64,000 bases of DNA from Pandoraea faecigallinarum (GTDB lineage: Bacteria > Pseudomonadota > Gammaproteobacteria > Burkholderiales > Burkholderiaceae), in assembly GCF_001029105.3 (NCBI RefSeq), contig NZ_CP011807.3, positions 2,232,001-2,296,000 of the forward strand. Reading direction: 5' to 3'. Each line of letters begins with the position of its first letter. Positions within the stretch are counted from its first letter, which is position 1. This document shows positions 10,838-20,488 of this stretch, piece after piece. The notes under the pieces are model-generated. The model had not been told where the DNA came from. It searched no databases and was given only the letters and a program-made list of their open reading frames with translations. A program made the translations under genes and the position numbers.

Positions 10838-12013
10838 ATGTCGCCGACCCTTCCCGGCGCCGGCCAGCGAACCCTGGCGATGGTGGCCGGGGAGCTGTCG
10901 GGCGATCTCATTGCCGGCAACGTGCTTGCCGGCCTCAAACGAAGTCTTCCGGCCGACATCGCATACGCGGGTGTCGGTGGTCCACATATGGCGGAAGAGG
11001 GCTTCGGCGCCTATTGGCCGATCGACAAGCTCTCCGTCATGGGCTACGTCGAAGTCATCAAGCATCTGCGCGAAATTCTCTCGATCCGCAAGCAGCTTCG
11101 CGAGCGTTGGCTCGCCGAGAAGCCGCTGGCGTTCGTGGGTTTCGATGCCCCCGATTTCAATTTCGATCTCGAAATCAAATTGCGCGAGGCGGGTGTTCCG
11201 ACGATTCACTTCGTGAGTCCGTCCATTTGGGCGTGGCGGGGCGGGCGTATCAAGAAAATCAAGCGCGCCGTCGATCACATGCTGTGCCTGTTCCCGTTCG
11301 AGCCGGAGATCTATCACCGCGCGGGCATCGACGCGACGTTCGTCGGTCATCCCATGGCCGACAAGATTCCAATGGTGCCGGATGTCGCGGGCGCGCGTAC
11401 GACGTTGGGGTTGACGGGCGACGGCCCGGTCGTGGCGATTCTTCCCGGTAGCCGTACGTCCGAAGTGCAGCGCCTGACGCCCGTGTTCTTCGCCGCGATG
11501 CGCTTGCTCGCGAAGCGCGATCCCTCGGTGCAGTTCGTGTTACCCGCGGCGACGCCGCGTCTGCGTGCGTTGATGCAACCGGTTTTCGACGCACACGGCG
11601 ATCTTCGTCTCACGGTGATCGATGGCCGTGCGCCGCTCGCGTTGGAGGCCGCTGACAGCGTACTCCTTGCGAGTGGGACGGCAACGCTCGAAGCCGCGCT
11701 GTACAAGAAGCCGATGGTGATTTCCTACAAGGTGCCCTGGCTCACTGCGCAGATCATGAAGCGACAGGGGTATCTGCCCTATGTTGGGTTGCCCAACATT
11801 CTGTGCGGCGAGTTTGTCGTGCCGGAGCTTCTGCAACATTTCGCGACGCCGGAAGCGCTGGCGGACGCCGTGTGGCAGCAACTGACCGATCCGGCGCTGC
11901 GGGAGTCGCTGCAAGCGCGTTTTACGAAGATCCACGAACAACTTCGGCAGAATACTGCCGCACGTTCGGCCGAAGTGATCGAGCGCGTGCTGCGGGAGAA
12001 GGGGCGCATATGA
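10838..12013 (+). CDS. lpxB: Lipid-A-disaccharide synthase
   Basis: GT19 glycosyltransferase that joins UDP-diacylglucosamine and lipid X to make the lipid A disaccharide at the inner membrane surface. The product is 391 residues, the usual size. Motifs seen are [63 protein letters not shown] and the C-terminal [10 protein letters not shown]. Its last codons overlap the rnhB start in the arrangement ATATGA. Confidence 0.97.
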   Translation: MSPTLPGAGQRTLAMVAGELSGDLIAGNVLAGLKRSLPADIAYAGVGGPHMAEEGFGAYWPIDKLSVMGYVEVIKHLREILSIRKQLRERWLAEKPLAFVGFDAPDFNFDLEIKLREAGVPTIHFVSPSIWAWRGGRIKKIKRAVDHMLCLFPFEPEIYHRAGIDATFVGHPMADKIPMVPDVAGARTTLGLTGDGPVVAILPGSRTSEVQRLTPVFFAAMRLLAKRDPSVQFVLPAATPRLRALMQPVFDAHGDLRLTVIDGRAPLALEAADSVLLASGTATLEAALYKKPMVISYKVPWLTAQIMKRQGYLPYVGLPNILCGEFVVPELLQHFATPEALADAVWQQLTDPALRESLQARFTKIHEQLRQNTAARSAEVIERVLREKGRI

Positions 12014-12729
12014 GCGAAGACGTGAAAGTGCGTCGGACGGTGCGCCACGTGACGTCGCGCGAACGCGCGAGCGTAAAAGCCGCGTCTGCGCAAATGGCGT
12101 TTGACCTGTTTGCCGACGTCGCCGCCGACCTGACCTGCGGGGTGGACGAAGTGGGGCGTGGTCCGTTGGCCGGCCCGGTCGTCACCGCGGCCGTGATTCT
12201 CGACCCGTCGCGCCCGATCAAGGGGCTTGCCGATTCGAAGAAACTCACGGCGCTTCGTCGTGAAGCGCTCTATGAGGAAATCGTCGAACGATCGTTGGCA
12301 TTTTGCATCGCCGAGGCGAGCGTTGCCGAGATCGATTCACTGAATATCCTGCACGCGACCATGCTGGCCATGCAGCGCGCCGTCAACGGCCTGTCGCGGG
12401 TGCCGTCACTCGCGCTCATCGACGGCAATCGTTGCCCAGTATTGCCGATGCGTGCCGAAGCCATCGTCAAGGGGGACGACAAGGTTCCGGCGATTTCGGC
12501 CGCGTCGATTCTCGCCAAGGTCACGCGCGACCGGCAACTCACGGCATTGCACGATGAGTTTCCGCAGTACGGGTTCAACGAGCATGTCGGCTACGGGACA
12601 CCGAAGCACCTTGAAGCGCTGCGCGCTCACGGACCGAGCCCGCACCATCGCCAGTCGTTTGCGCCGGTGCGCGAGGCGTTTGAAATTTTCGGCACGCTTA
12701 CGGTGTCGCGCGTGGTCCGTTCGTCATGA
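12010..12729 (+). CDS. rnhB: Ribonuclease HII
   Basis: Removes ribonucleotides embedded in DNA and cleaves RNA-DNA hybrids. The product is 239 residues. The signature [14 protein letters not shown] carries Asp46 and Glu47 of the acidic active site; LADSKKL and the late [13 protein letters not shown] segment are intact. About 40 charged residues precede the catalytic domain compared with E. coli. The ATG at 12010 overlapping lpxB was preferred, but the internal ATG at 12094 ([10 protein letters not shown]) would give a protein nearer the minimal size. Confidence 0.93.
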   Translation: MSEDVKVRRTVRHVTSRERASVKAASAQMAFDLFADVAADLTCGVDEVGRGPLAGPVVTAAVILDPSRPIKGLADSKKLTALRREALYEEIVERSLAFCIAEASVAEIDSLNILHATMLAMQRAVNGLSRVPSLALIDGNRCPVLPMRAEAIVKGDDKVPAISAASILAKVTRDRQLTALHDEFPQYGFNEHVGYGTPKHLEALRAHGPSPHHRQSFAPVREAFEIFGTLTVSRVVRSS

Positions 12730-13505
12730 AACTCATCAGTTCCAAAGACAATCCGTTCTACAAGCGCCTGAAGCAACTGGCGCAGTCGAATCAGCAGCGT
12801 CGCAAGCTGGGGCAGACGCTGCTCGAAGGCGTGCATCTGGCTGACGCTTATCTTGGCTCTCTTGGGCAGCCGCTCGTTTGCGTGGCCGCGGAGCCGGCGT
12901 TGGAAAACGACGAGGTGGCGCACATCTGGGCGGGTGTCGAGGCCGACCGCCGCGTATGTTTGCCGCAGGCGCTGTTCGAGCCGCTGTCGACGCTCGTCAA
13001 TGGCGTGCCGCTTCTGTTCGTCGTGGAGATGCCGTCCGGTCATCTGCCAGCATCGCAGACTACCGACTGCGTCATTCTCGACGCGGTGCAGGACGCGGGT
13101 AACGTGGGCTCCATCCTGCGTAGCGCAGCGGCGGCGGGGGTGCGCGATGTGTACTGCATGTCGGGAACCGCACTTGCTTGGTCGAGCAAGGTGCTGCGCG
13201 CCGGGATGGGGGCGCATTTCTCGCTGAACATCGTTGAGCATTGCACGCCCGATTCCCTCGCGCCGCGCCTTGCGGTGCCATTGCTGGCTACCAGTTTGCA
13301 GGCGAGCACGTCGCTTTACGAGCGGGATCTGCGCGAGCCGGTAGCGTGGGTCTTCGGTAACGAGGGAGCGGGTGTTTCCCCGCACTGGCTCGATCGTGTG
13401 CAAACGCCCGTACGGATTCCTCAGCCTGGCGGCATGGAGTCGCTGAACGTCGCGGCATGTGCGGCTATCTGCCTGTTCGAGGCGGTGCGTCAGCGATTGC
13501 CGTAA
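12726..13505 (+). CDS. TrmH/SpoU-family RNA 2'-O-methyltransferase
   Basis: SAM-dependent RNA ribose methyltransferase of the SPOUT class. The product is 259 residues: an N-terminal substrate-binding domain ([12 protein letters not shown], then LLEGVHL) and a C-terminal knotted catalytic domain with the three SpoU motifs: [26 protein letters not shown] and [18 protein letters not shown]. It overlaps the rnhB stop in an ATGA arrangement and ends the long plus-strand gene series. The exact target (rRNA or tRNA site) cannot be assigned from sequence, so no symbol is given. Confidence 0.88.
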   Translation: MKLISSKDNPFYKRLKQLAQSNQQRRKLGQTLLEGVHLADAYLGSLGQPLVCVAAEPALENDEVAHIWAGVEADRRVCLPQALFEPLSTLVNGVPLLFVVEMPSGHLPASQTTDCVILDAVQDAGNVGSILRSAAAAGVRDVYCMSGTALAWSSKVLRAGMGAHFSLNIVEHCTPDSLAPRLAVPLLATSLQASTSLYERDLREPVAWVFGNEGAGVSPHWLDRVQTPVRIPQPGGMESLNVAACAAICLFEAVRQRLP

Positions 13506-13541
13506 TGGCGCGCGGCGGGCACGTGAACGCCGCTCAGACGG

Positions 13542-13571
13542 AAAAAGGGACGCTCATGGCGTCCCGTTTTG
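13542..13571. terminator. Bidirectional terminator between the methyltransferase gene and ppsR
   Basis: Stem GGGACGC (13547-13553) and GCGTCCC (13559-13565) with a 5-nt loop; AAAAA lies on the left and GTTTTG on the right, so both strands read as a rho-independent terminator. It sits between convergent genes. Confidence 0.8.
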
Positions 13572-13608
13572 CAACGCTCGCATTGACATGATGGGTTGCC
13601 CGCAATCG

Positions 13609-14499
13609 TCAATAAACGTCTCGTTCCAGCTTGATTTCCTGCAAGATCGTCGTGGCGATTTCCTCGATCGACTTGTGCGTCGACGACAGCCATTTGATTC
13701 CTTCACGACGCATCATCGCTTCCGCTTCGTTGACTTCGTAGCGGCAATTCTCCAGCGATGCGTACTTGCTCCCCGGGCGACGTTCGTTGCGGATCTCCGA
13801 TAGGCGTTGCGGGTCGATGGAAAGACCGAAAATCTTGTCCTTGTACTGATCGAGCGTGGAAGGCAGTCTCTCACGCTCGAAGTCGTCGGGAATCAGCGGG
13901 TAATTGGCCGCCTTCACGCCGTACTGCATTGCGAGATAAAGCGTTGTCGGTGTCTTGCCGCTGCGCGACACGCCCACGAGGATCACATCGGCGCTTTGCA
14001 GGTTCTTGTTGGACTGTCCGTCGTCGTGCGCGAGCGAAAAGTTCACCGCTTCGATGCGGTTCTTGTACGCTTCGCTGTCGGCGTTCTGATGCACCCGGCC
14101 GATGGCGTGCATCGACTTGAGGCCAAGTTCCAGTTCGAGCGGTTCGATGAACGTCTGGAACATGTCGAGAATCACGCCCTGGCAATTGCGGAGGATCTCG
14201 TTGGCGCGCGCGTCCACAAGCGTGCTGAAGATGATTGGGCGAACGCCATCGGCCCGATACATTTCATTGATCCGTTGCGCGGTTTCATAGGCTTTATCGA
14301 CGGAATCCACGAACGGGACGCGAATCTGACGGAAACGCATCTCGAATTGCGCCAGGATCGAATGCGCGAACGTCTCCGCCGTGATCCCCGTGCCGTCGGA
14401 CACGATGAAGACCGGCCGTGCGGCGACCGGTTTGGGTGCCGCTGCGGGTGCGTCGGCAGCGGGTGCAGGGGGATTTCCGGGAGTGGTGGCTTCGCTCAT
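13609..14499 (-). CDS. ppsR: Phosphoenolpyruvate synthase regulatory protein (bifunctional kinase/pyrophosphorylase)
   Basis: DUF299 family. Inactivates PEP synthase by ADP-dependent phosphorylation of a Thr and reactivates it by Pi-dependent dephosphorylation. The product is 296 residues from the ATG at 14499 (MSEATTPG); an upstream in-frame start at 14544 would add 15 unlikely residues. The first 30 residues are a Pro/Ala-rich leader. Then come [12 protein letters not shown] and the P-loop-like [11 protein letters not shown], both characteristic, and late SIDPQRL. It is divergent from ppsA, its substrate, the common arrangement in proteobacteria. Confidence 0.94.
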   Translation of the reverse strand: MSEATTPGNPPAPAADAPAAAPKPVAARPVFIVSDGTGITAETFAHSILAQFEMRFRQIRVPFVDSVDKAYETAQRINEMYRADGVRPIIFSTLVDARANEILRNCQGVILDMFQTFIEPLELELGLKSMHAIGRVHQNADSEAYKNRIEAVNFSLAHDDGQSNKNLQSADVILVGVSRSGKTPTTLYLAMQYGVKAANYPLIPDDFERERLPSTLDQYKDKIFGLSIDPQRLSEIRNERRPGSKYASLENCRYEVNEAEAMMRREGIKWLSSTHKSIEEIATTILQEIKLERDVY

Positions 14500-14530
14500 G
14501 CGCAGAATCGCAAAATGGTGCATTGCACGG

Positions 14531-14560
14531 TAGAATAGCGGCAACTTGTTGGATAAGCAA
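14531..14560 (-). promoter_or_regulatory. Candidate ppsR promoter
   Basis: On the minus strand, TTGCTT (complement of 14555-14560) and TATTCT (complement of 14532-14537) are separated by 17 bp, about 30 nt upstream of the ppsR start. The -35 matches the sigma-70 consensus at three of six positions only. The copy of the motif shared with ppsA overlaps it. Confidence 0.4.
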
Positions 14561-14710
14561 TTGCGCGACCATCGCGTGCCACTCCCGGTCAGGCCCGTGC
14601 GGCGGGGAGTTTCGGGAAACGGCGATGGTTCGGCGCAGGTCGTCGGGCGCTGGCCCCGGTACTCGACGATGCTCAGGCGTGAGCAAAGCGCGATTTCTTA
14701 TCCAACAGGT
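14544..14710. repeat. Inverted pair of a 17-nt motif upstream of both ppsR and ppsA
   Basis: TGTTGGATAAG at 14547-14557 and its complement CTTATCCAACA at 14697-14707 are perfect. Read toward each gene, both copies become TTnCTTATCCAACArGT in the same orientation. They lie in the 275-bp divergent promoter region and could bind a common regulator. Confidence 0.5.
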
Positions 14711-14774
14711 GGGTCGGCCCATGTCAGTCCCAGCCGATCCTCCGAGAATTTTTTTTCTTACCTTAGGGGCTTTT

Positions 14775-17165
14775 ATGACTAACGCAGCACACGACGGCGC
14801 CTACGTGGTGCCGTTTGAGCATCTGCGCATGACCGACGTCGAGTCGGTCGGCGGCAAGAATGCATCGCTCGGCGAGATGATCAGCCAACTGGCCAACGCA
14901 GGGGTTCGCGTGCCGGGCGGCTTCGCCACCACGTCTTTCGCATTCCGCGAGTTCCTCCAGCACAACAATCTGACCGAGCGCATTGCCAAGCGCCTCGATG
15001 GTCTCGACGTGGACAACGTCAAGGCGCTTGCGGAAGCCGGCGCCGAGATCCGCCAATGGATCGTCGACGCACCGCTGCAACCGCAGCTCGAAAAGGATAT
15101 CCGCGAGCAGTTCGCCCGCATCGCCGCCGATCAACCGGACGCCTCGTTCGCCGTGCGTTCGTCGGCCACGGCCGAAGACTTGCCGGATGCCTCGTTCGCC
15201 GGCCAGCAGGAAAGCTACCTGAACGTCGTCGGTATCGACGACGTGCTCGATCGTATGAAGCACGTGTTTGCGTCGCTTTACAACGACCGCGCCATCTCGT
15301 ACCGCGTCCACAAAGGTTTCACGCACGCCGAAGTGGCGCTGTCGGCCGGCGTGCAGCGTATGGTGCGCTCGGACTGCGGCGCGTCGGGTGTGATGTTCAC
15401 GATCGACACCGAGTCGGGCTTCCAGGATGTCGTCTTCATCACCGCAAGCTATGGCCTGGGTGAGACGGTCGTGCAAGGCGCCGTGAACCCGGACGAATTC
15501 TATGTCTTCAAGCCGACGCTCAACGCCGGCAAGTATCCGATCATTCGCCGTACGCTGGGCTCGAAGCTGGTCAAGATGGAATTCACGCAGCCGGGCGAAC
15601 CGGGCCGCGTGAAGACCATCGACGTGCCGATGGAACTGCGCAACCGCTATTCGATTACCGACGACGATTGCGCCGAACTGGCCAGGTTCGCGCTGATCAT
15701 CGAGAAGCACTATGGCCGTCCGATGGACATCGAGTGGGGCAAGGACGGCAAGGATGGAAAGATTTACATCCTTCAGGCCCGTCCGGAAACCGTGAAGAGC
15801 CAATCGGCGGGAAAGGCCGAGCAGCGCTTCAAGCTCAAGGGTGACGCCCCGGTGCTGGCCACGGGCCGCGCAATCGGACAGAAGATCGGCGCAGGCCCCG
15901 TGCGTGTGATCATGGACCCGAGCGAGATGGAACGCGTGCAACCGGGCGACGTGCTGGTGGCGGACATGACCGATCCGAACTGGGAGCCGGTGATGAAGCG
16001 CGCTTCGGCCATCGTCACGAACCGTGGCGGCCGTACCTGTCACGCGGCCATCATTGCGCGTGAACTGGGCGTGCCGGCTGTGGTCGGGTGCGGCGATGCC
16101 ACCGACGTCCTCAAGGACGGTGCCCTCGTGACCGTGTCGTGCGCCGAAGGCGATGAAGGGAAGATCTACGACGGCCTGCTCGAGACCGAAGTGACCGAGA
16201 TCCAGCGTGGTGAAATGCCGAAGATCCCGGTGAAGATCACGATGAACGTCGGCAACCCGCAACTGGCCTTCGATTTCGCACAGTTGCCGAACGACGGTGT
16301 GGGTCTGGCGCGTCTGGAATTCATTATCAACAACAACATCGGCGTGCACCCGCGCGCGATCCTTGAGTACCCGAACATCGACGCCGATCTGAAGAAAGCG
16401 GTGGAGTCGGTGGCTCGCGGTCATGCGTCGCCGCGTGCGTTCTACGTCGACAAGCTGGCCGAGGGCGTGGCAACGATCGCCGCGGCTTTCTATCCGAAGG
16501 CCGTGATCGTGCGCTTGTCGGACTTCAAGTCCAACGAGTACAAGAAGCTCATCGGCGGTTCGCGTTATGAGCCGGACGAAGAAAACCCGATGCTGGGTTT
16601 CCGTGGTGCGTCGCGTTATATCTCGGAAGACTTCGCTGAAGCGTTCGAAATGGAATGCCGTGCGCTCAAGCGCGTTCGTGACGAGATGGGCCTGACGAAC
16701 GTCGAGATCATGGTGCCGTTCGTGCGTACGCTGGGTCAGGCGGAGCGCGTGGTCAACATGCTGGCCGAATATGGTCTGAAGCGAGGCGAAAACGGCCTCA
16801 AGCTGATCATGATGTGCGAAGTGCCGTCGAACGCCATTCTCGCCGACGAGTTCCTTGAGTACTTCGACGGCTTCTCCATCGGCTCGAACGACCTGACACA
16901 GCTCACGCTGGGTCTGGATCGCGATTCGGGCATGGAACTGCTGGCGAAGGACTTCGACGAACGCGACCCGGCCGTGCAATTCATGCTGAGCCGCGCCATC
17001 AAGGCTTGCTTGTCCAAGGGCAAGTACGTCGGTATCTGCGGTCAGGGCCCGTCGGACCATCCGGATCTGGCCGAGTGGCTGGTGAAGGAAGGTATCGTGT
17101 CGATGTCCCTGAACCCGGACACCGTGGTGGAGACGTGGCAACAGCTCGCCAAAGTGGCGAAGTAA
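14775..17165 (+). CDS. ppsA: Phosphoenolpyruvate synthase
   Basis: Converts pyruvate, ATP and water to PEP, AMP and Pi for gluconeogenesis. The product is 796 residues. It has an N-terminal ATP-binding domain ([13 protein letters not shown], then [20 protein letters not shown]), a central phospho-His domain ([18 protein letters not shown], carrying the His and the Thr targeted by PpsR), and a C-terminal TIM-barrel ([18 protein letters not shown]). The ATG at 14775 matches the family N-terminus; the frame is open far upstream but without homology. Confidence 0.97.
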   Translation: MTNAAHDGAYVVPFEHLRMTDVESVGGKNASLGEMISQLANAGVRVPGGFATTSFAFREFLQHNNLTERIAKRLDGLDVDNVKALAEAGAEIRQWIVDAPLQPQLEKDIREQFARIAADQPDASFAVRSSATAEDLPDASFAGQQESYLNVVGIDDVLDRMKHVFASLYNDRAISYRVHKGFTHAEVALSAGVQRMVRSDCGASGVMFTIDTESGFQDVVFITASYGLGETVVQGAVNPDEFYVFKPTLNAGKYPIIRRTLGSKLVKMEFTQPGEPGRVKTIDVPMELRNRYSITDDDCAELARFALIIEKHYGRPMDIEWGKDGKDGKIYILQARPETVKSQSAGKAEQRFKLKGDAPVLATGRAIGQKIGAGPVRVIMDPSEMERVQPGDVLVADMTDPNWEPVMKRASAIVTNRGGRTCHAAIIARELGVPAVVGCGDATDVLKDGALVTVSCAEGDEGKIYDGLLETEVTEIQRGEMPKIPVKITMNVGNPQLAFDFAQLPNDGVGLARLEFIINNNIGVHPRAILEYPNIDADLKKAVESVARGHASPRAFYVDKLAEGVATIAAAFYPKAVIVRLSDFKSNEYKKLIGGSRYEPDEENPMLGFRGASRYISEDFAEAFEMECRALKRVRDEMGLTNVEIMVPFVRTLGQAERVVNMLAEYGLKRGENGLKLIMMCEVPSNAILADEFLEYFDGFSIGSNDLTQLTLGLDRDSGMELLAKDFDERDPAVQFMLSRAIKACLSKGKYVGICGQGPSDHPDLAEWLVKEGIVSMSLNPDTVVETWQQLAKVAK

Positions 17166-17193
17166 GCGTCACGAGAAACGCCTGAAATAGGAC

Positions 17194-17217
17194 GCGTCCG
17201 AGTGGCATCTCGGACGC
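17194..17217 (+). other. Hairpin just after ppsA
   Basis: Nine-base-pair perfect stem (17194-17202 with 17209-17217) and 6-nt loop, without a T run. It precedes the proper terminator by about 60 nt and may protect the 3' end of the ppsA message. Confidence 0.4.
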
Positions 17218-17277
17218 ACCCGAAAGGCGGCGCGCATCCTTGGAGTGCGTGCGCCGATCGGCGGGTTTCATGCTATA

Positions 17278-17305
17278 AACCCCGGTATCACACCGGGGTT
17301 TTTTT
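17278..17305 (+). terminator. Rho-independent terminator of ppsA
   Basis: Stem AACCCCGG (17278-17285) with CCGGGGTT (17293-17300), a 7-nt loop, and an uninterrupted run of T at 17299-17305. It ends the ppsA transcript just upstream of the NfeD gene. Confidence 0.9.
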
Positions 17306-17321
17306 GTGTCTGGGAGTTGCG

Positions 17322-17756
17322 ATGGAACAGGCTTGGCTTTGGTTCGGCGTGGCCGGATTGATCGTGGTGCTGGAGCTGGCCAGCGGGACGTTCTATCTCC
17401 TGATGGTGGCGTTGGGCGTGGCGGCTGGCGGTATTGCCGCGCTGCTGCGAGCGGACTGGCCGCTGCAATGGGTGAGTGCGGCGATTGTCGCAGGCTTGGC
17501 CGTGTGGTTGTTGCGACGCAGCCGGTTCGGTCGGCGGCGTATCAAGATCGACGTGTCGGCCGATCCCAATACCAATCTCGACATCGGTCAGCGTCTGCGG
17601 GTGGATGCCTGGCAGCCGGGTGGCCAGGCGCGCGCCATGTATCGCGGCGCCGAATGGGATGTCGAGCTTCTGCCGGGCGAGTTGCTGGATGCCGGATGGT
17701 TCGTTATCCGAGAGGTACGTGGCAGCCGTTTGTATGTCGCTCACGTGCCAGCTTGA
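17322..17756 (+). CDS. NfeD-like membrane protein
   Basis: The 144-residue product has two or three hydrophobic segments (about residues 5-30, 32-48 and 52-68) followed by basic residues (RRSRFGRRR) and a C-terminal OB-fold-like domain with the pattern IGQRLRVD...GQARAMYRGAEWDVEL. This is the short NfeD class, usually paired with an SPFH protein, and an SPFH gene follows 190 nt downstream. Such pairs are thought to organise membrane domains; the molecular role is not established. ATG 17322 follows GGGAG at 17312-17316. Confidence 0.88.
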   Translation: MEQAWLWFGVAGLIVVLELASGTFYLLMVALGVAAGGIAALLRADWPLQWVSAAIVAGLAVWLLRRSRFGRRRIKIDVSADPNTNLDIGQRLRVDAWQPGGQARAMYRGAEWDVELLPGELLDAGWFVIREVRGSRLYVAHVPA

Positions 17757-17946
17757 CGGAACGCACCGGTACCAATGAGGCAGCGGCTGCGTCGACACCG
17801 TCATCGACATTGTTCGCGGGACGATCGCAGCGTTGCCTGAACGCGCAGACGAACACTTTGGCTTCGGTGTGGTCAGACAGCAAGTCCCGCTATCGCGGTG
17901 ACGGGGAACCAGCCGGCCGGTAAGGTCGGCGTATTCGGGGGAAATC

Positions 17947-18921
17947 ATGTTATCCAACGTCGCATTTATTCTCTTCATCATTGCGGTCATCATCGCGGCG
18001 CGCTCGATCAAGATCGTGCCTCAGCAGCACGCCTGGGTGGTGGAACGCCTTGGGAAATTTCACGCGACGCTCACGCCGGGCCTCTCCATCGTCGTGCCGT
18101 TCGTGGATCGCGTCGCATACAAGCATGTGCTCAAGGAGATTCCGCTCGACGTCCCGAGCCAGATCTGTATCACGAAGGACAATACGCAGTTGCAGGTCGA
18201 CGGCATTCTGTACTTCCAGGTGACGGATCCGATGAAGGCGTCGTATGGTTCGAGCAACTTCATCGTGGCCATCACGCAGCTCGCGCAAACGACGTTGCGC
18301 AGTGTGGTCGGCAAACTCGAACTCGACAAGACGTTCGAAGAGCGCGAGTTCATCAATCACAGTGTGGTGAACGCCCTCGATGAGGCGGCTGCGAACTGGG
18401 GGGTGAAGGTGCTGCGCTACGAGATCAAGGATCTGACGCCGCCGAAGGAAATCCTGCACGCCATGCAGGCGCAGATTACGGCCGAGCGCGAAAAGCGCGC
18501 GCTGATTGCAGCCTCCGAAGGCAAGAAGCAGGAACAGATCAACCTGGCGTCCGGTGCGCGCGAGGCGGCCATTCAGAAGTCGGAGGGCGAGCGCCAGGCC
18601 GCCATCAATCAGGCGCACGGCGAAGCGGCTGCGATTCTCGCAGTGGCCGAAGCGAACGCCGAAGCCATTCACAAAATTGCGATGGCCATTCAGACGCAGG
18701 GGGGGATGGAGGCCGTCAACCTGAAGGTCGCCGAACAATATGTGGACGCGTTCAGCAAGATCGCGAAGACGAACAATACGCTGATCGTGCCTGGCAATCT
18801 GTCGGACATGAGCGGGATGATCGCGTCGGCTCTGAAGATCGTTCGCGGCACGGAAGGCGGTTCGAATACGCCTGCCGAGGGCAGCACGAGCGGCTTCGGC
18901 AATCCGGGCACGCGACGCTAA
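17947..18921 (+). CDS. SPFH/Band 7 protein (paraslipin, QmcA/stomatin-like)
   Basis: Membrane scaffold protein of 324 residues. One N-terminal membrane helix (about residues 3-20) is followed by the SPFH/Band 7 domain (VPQQHAWVVERLGKFHATL to LTPPKEILHAM) and an Ala/Glu/Gln-rich coiled coil (about residues 175-270) that mediates oligomerisation. The tail is low-complexity Gly/Ser/Thr. It resembles E. coli QmcA. The upstream NfeD-like gene is its usual partner. A bidirectional terminator follows. Confidence 0.9.
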   Translation: MLSNVAFILFIIAVIIAARSIKIVPQQHAWVVERLGKFHATLTPGLSIVVPFVDRVAYKHVLKEIPLDVPSQICITKDNTQLQVDGILYFQVTDPMKASYGSSNFIVAITQLAQTTLRSVVGKLELDKTFEEREFINHSVVNALDEAAANWGVKVLRYEIKDLTPPKEILHAMQAQITAEREKRALIAASEGKKQEQINLASGAREAAIQKSEGERQAAINQAHGEAAAILAVAEANAEAIHKIAMAIQTQGGMEAVNLKVAEQYVDAFSKIAKTNNTLIVPGNLSDMSGMIASALKIVRGTEGGSNTPAEGSTSGFGNPGTRR

Positions 18922-18956
18922 AGGGTTTTGTCGGCGCGTTGGCGCCGGCCAAAATG

Positions 18957-18985
18957 AAAACGGCCCGAAAGGGCCGTTTTCTTTT
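18957..18985. terminator. Bidirectional terminator between the SPFH gene and smpB
   Basis: AAAACGGCCC (18957-18966), a GAAA loop, and GGGCCGTTTT (18971-18980) followed by CTTTT form a perfect 10-bp stem with A and T tracts on both sides. It serves the convergent SPFH and smpB genes. Confidence 0.92.
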
Positions 18986-19035
18986 GCAGACGCTGCCAGT
19001 CGCGGGAAGCGAGCCACACGGTGCGTGCCGGTGTT

Positions 19036-19482
19036 TCACGTGGGGTTGCGCATCAAGCGCGCTTTTTCGCGGTTCCAGTCGCGTTCTTTTTCCGTCTCGC
19101 GCTTGTCGTGCAACTTCTTGCCCTTACCCAATCCGATCTCGCACTTCACGAGACCTTTGCTGTAGTGCAGGTTGATCGGGACGAGCGTGTAGCCGCGTTG
19201 CTCGACCTTGCCGATGAGCTTCTTGATCTCGTCGGCCTTGAGAAGCAACTTGCGGGTGCGCACGGGATCGGGCTTGATATGTGTCGATGCCGATTGCAGC
19301 GGGCTGATGTGCGCGCCGATCAGAAAGATTTCGCCGTTTTTGATAACGACATAGCCTTCCTTGATCTGCGCCCGCCCGGCGCGAATGGCCTTGACTTCCC
19401 ATCCCTCCAGCGCGATCCCGGCTTCGTATCGCTCCTCGATGAAGTAGTCGAAGAAGGCCTTTCTGTTGTCGATGATACTCAT
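19036..19482 (-). CDS. smpB: SsrA-binding protein SmpB
   Basis: Binds tmRNA and places it in the A site of stalled ribosomes for trans-translation. The product is 148 residues, the normal size. Conserved parts are [33 protein letters not shown] and the C-terminal Lys/Arg tail with [10 protein letters not shown]. It is divergent from ratA, an arrangement widely kept in proteobacteria. The tmRNA gene itself is not in the window. Confidence 0.97.
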   Translation of the reverse strand: MSIIDNRKAFFDYFIEERYEAGIALEGWEVKAIRAGRAQIKEGYVVIKNGEIFLIGAHISPLQSASTHIKPDPVRTRKLLLKADEIKKLIGKVEQRGYTLVPINLHYSKGLVKCEIGLGKGKKLHDKRETEKERDWNREKARLMRNPT

Positions 19483-19529
19483 GGATCCTTGGCGGGTAAC
19501 TTGGTCGGACCCGGTGAGTCGGGCTCGGG

Positions 19530-19545
19530 TAAAATAGCGATTTTA
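19530..19545. promoter_or_regulatory. AT-rich palindromic core between smpB and ratA
   Basis: TAAAAT (19530-19535), AGCG, ATTTTA (19540-19545) reads as a -10-like TAAAAT on both strands. No well-spaced -35 was found for either direction, so the assignment as a pair of face-to-face promoters is tentative. Confidence 0.3.
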
Positions 19546-19639
19546 ACAAAGAGTCTCGGCAAGAGGCGGCTAGCGACACACGCGGATCGACCCGACGTCG
19601 ATAGCGAACGCGCCGTCAGCACACCTCGCCCGACCGACG

Positions 19640-20074
19640 ATGGCCGAAGTCAGTAAAACCGTTCTCGTGCATTTCTCCGACGAGCAAATGTACGATCTGG
19701 TGACCAATGTCGCCGATTACCCCAAATTCCTGCCGTGGTGCGGTGGTGTCGACATTCGGCATCAGGACGAACACAGCATGGAAGCGTCGCTCATCATCGA
19801 CTTCAAGGGACTGAAGCATTCGTTCGCGACGCGAAATATTCAGGAGCGTCCGCATTCCATCCAGATGACGTTCGTCGAAGGACCGTTCAAGCGATTTCAC
19901 GGGACGTGGAAATTTACCGCGCTGCGCGAGAATGCCTGCAAGATCGAGTTCGGCCTGCATTACGAATTTGCGAATTTTCTGTTGGAGAAGGTCATCGGTC
20001 CGGTGTTCAGCCATATCGCCAACACGTTTGTCGACGCCTTCGTGAAGCGTGCGGAGACCGTCTATGCCCAGTGA
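19640..20074 (+). CDS. ratA: RatA/COQ10-type START-domain protein
   Basis: The 144-residue polyketide cyclase/START-like protein shows VADYPKFLPWCGG near the N-terminus and FVEGPFKRFHGTWKF in the middle, the hallmarks of the RatA/COQ10 family. In E. coli it was described as a toxin blocking 50S-30S association; COQ10 relatives bind ubiquinone, and which role dominates here is unclear. It overlaps the following rnfH-like gene by 11 nt and is divergent from smpB. Confidence 0.9.
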   Translation: MAEVSKTVLVHFSDEQMYDLVTNVADYPKFLPWCGGVDIRHQDEHSMEASLIIDFKGLKHSFATRNIQERPHSIQMTFVEGPFKRFHGTWKFTALRENACKIEFGLHYEFANFLLEKVIGPVFSHIANTFVDAFVKRAETVYAQ

Positions 20075-20402
20075 GTTGAACGTCGAGGTCTGCTATGCCT
20101 TGCCGGGCGAACAAACGATTGTCCCGCTGACGCTTTCGGCAGGGGCCACGATGCGCGACGCCATCGAGCGCAGCGGCTTGCTGCAACGATTTCCCGAACT
20201 CGATCTGACGCGCATGAAAGCCGGGGTGTTCGGTAAGGTGCGCGCGTTGGATGCGGTACTCGATGCGGGAGATCGCGTCGAGATTTATCGCACGCTCAAG
20301 GCGGACCCGAAGCTGGCGCGTCAGCGCCGTGTCGAGAAGGTGCGCAATGAAGGCAGTCGCGAGGGACAGAAGTGGCTGGGGAGCAGTCGTCGCGGTAGTT
20401 GA
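20064..20402 (+). CDS. rnfH: RnfH/UPF0125 ubiquitin-fold protein
   Basis: A 112-residue small beta-grasp protein: LNVEVCYALPGEQTIVPL, then GATMRDAIERSGLL and RVEIYRTLKADPKLARQRR, the family signature. It is paired with ratA (historically called RatB). The start at 20064 lies inside the ratA 3' end, 11 nt before its stop. It may carry a sulfur or assembly role by analogy with other beta-grasp proteins, but its function is unproven. Confidence 0.88.
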   Translation: MPSELNVEVCYALPGEQTIVPLTLSAGATMRDAIERSGLLQRFPELDLTRMKAGVFGKVRALDAVLDAGDRVEIYRTLKADPKLARQRRVEKVRNEGSREGQKWLGSSRRGS

Positions 20403-20488
20403 GATAGCCGTCGAGGTGGTCGTTCAGGCGGCAACCGGGACCGGCGCCGCGACGGCGAACGGCCGGGCGGCACCGGGCAGCGCCCGGT

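Noticed and set aside
12010..12129. N-terminal extension of RNase HII as a separate domain
   Set aside because: Short, charged and without motifs; may be only an upstream choice of start codon.
14763..17141. Open frame of 792 codons on the minus strand opposite ppsA
   Set aside because: It mirrors a conserved enzyme gene base for base; its product is His/Arg-rich with no recognisable motif, as expected from the third-position GC of the true gene.
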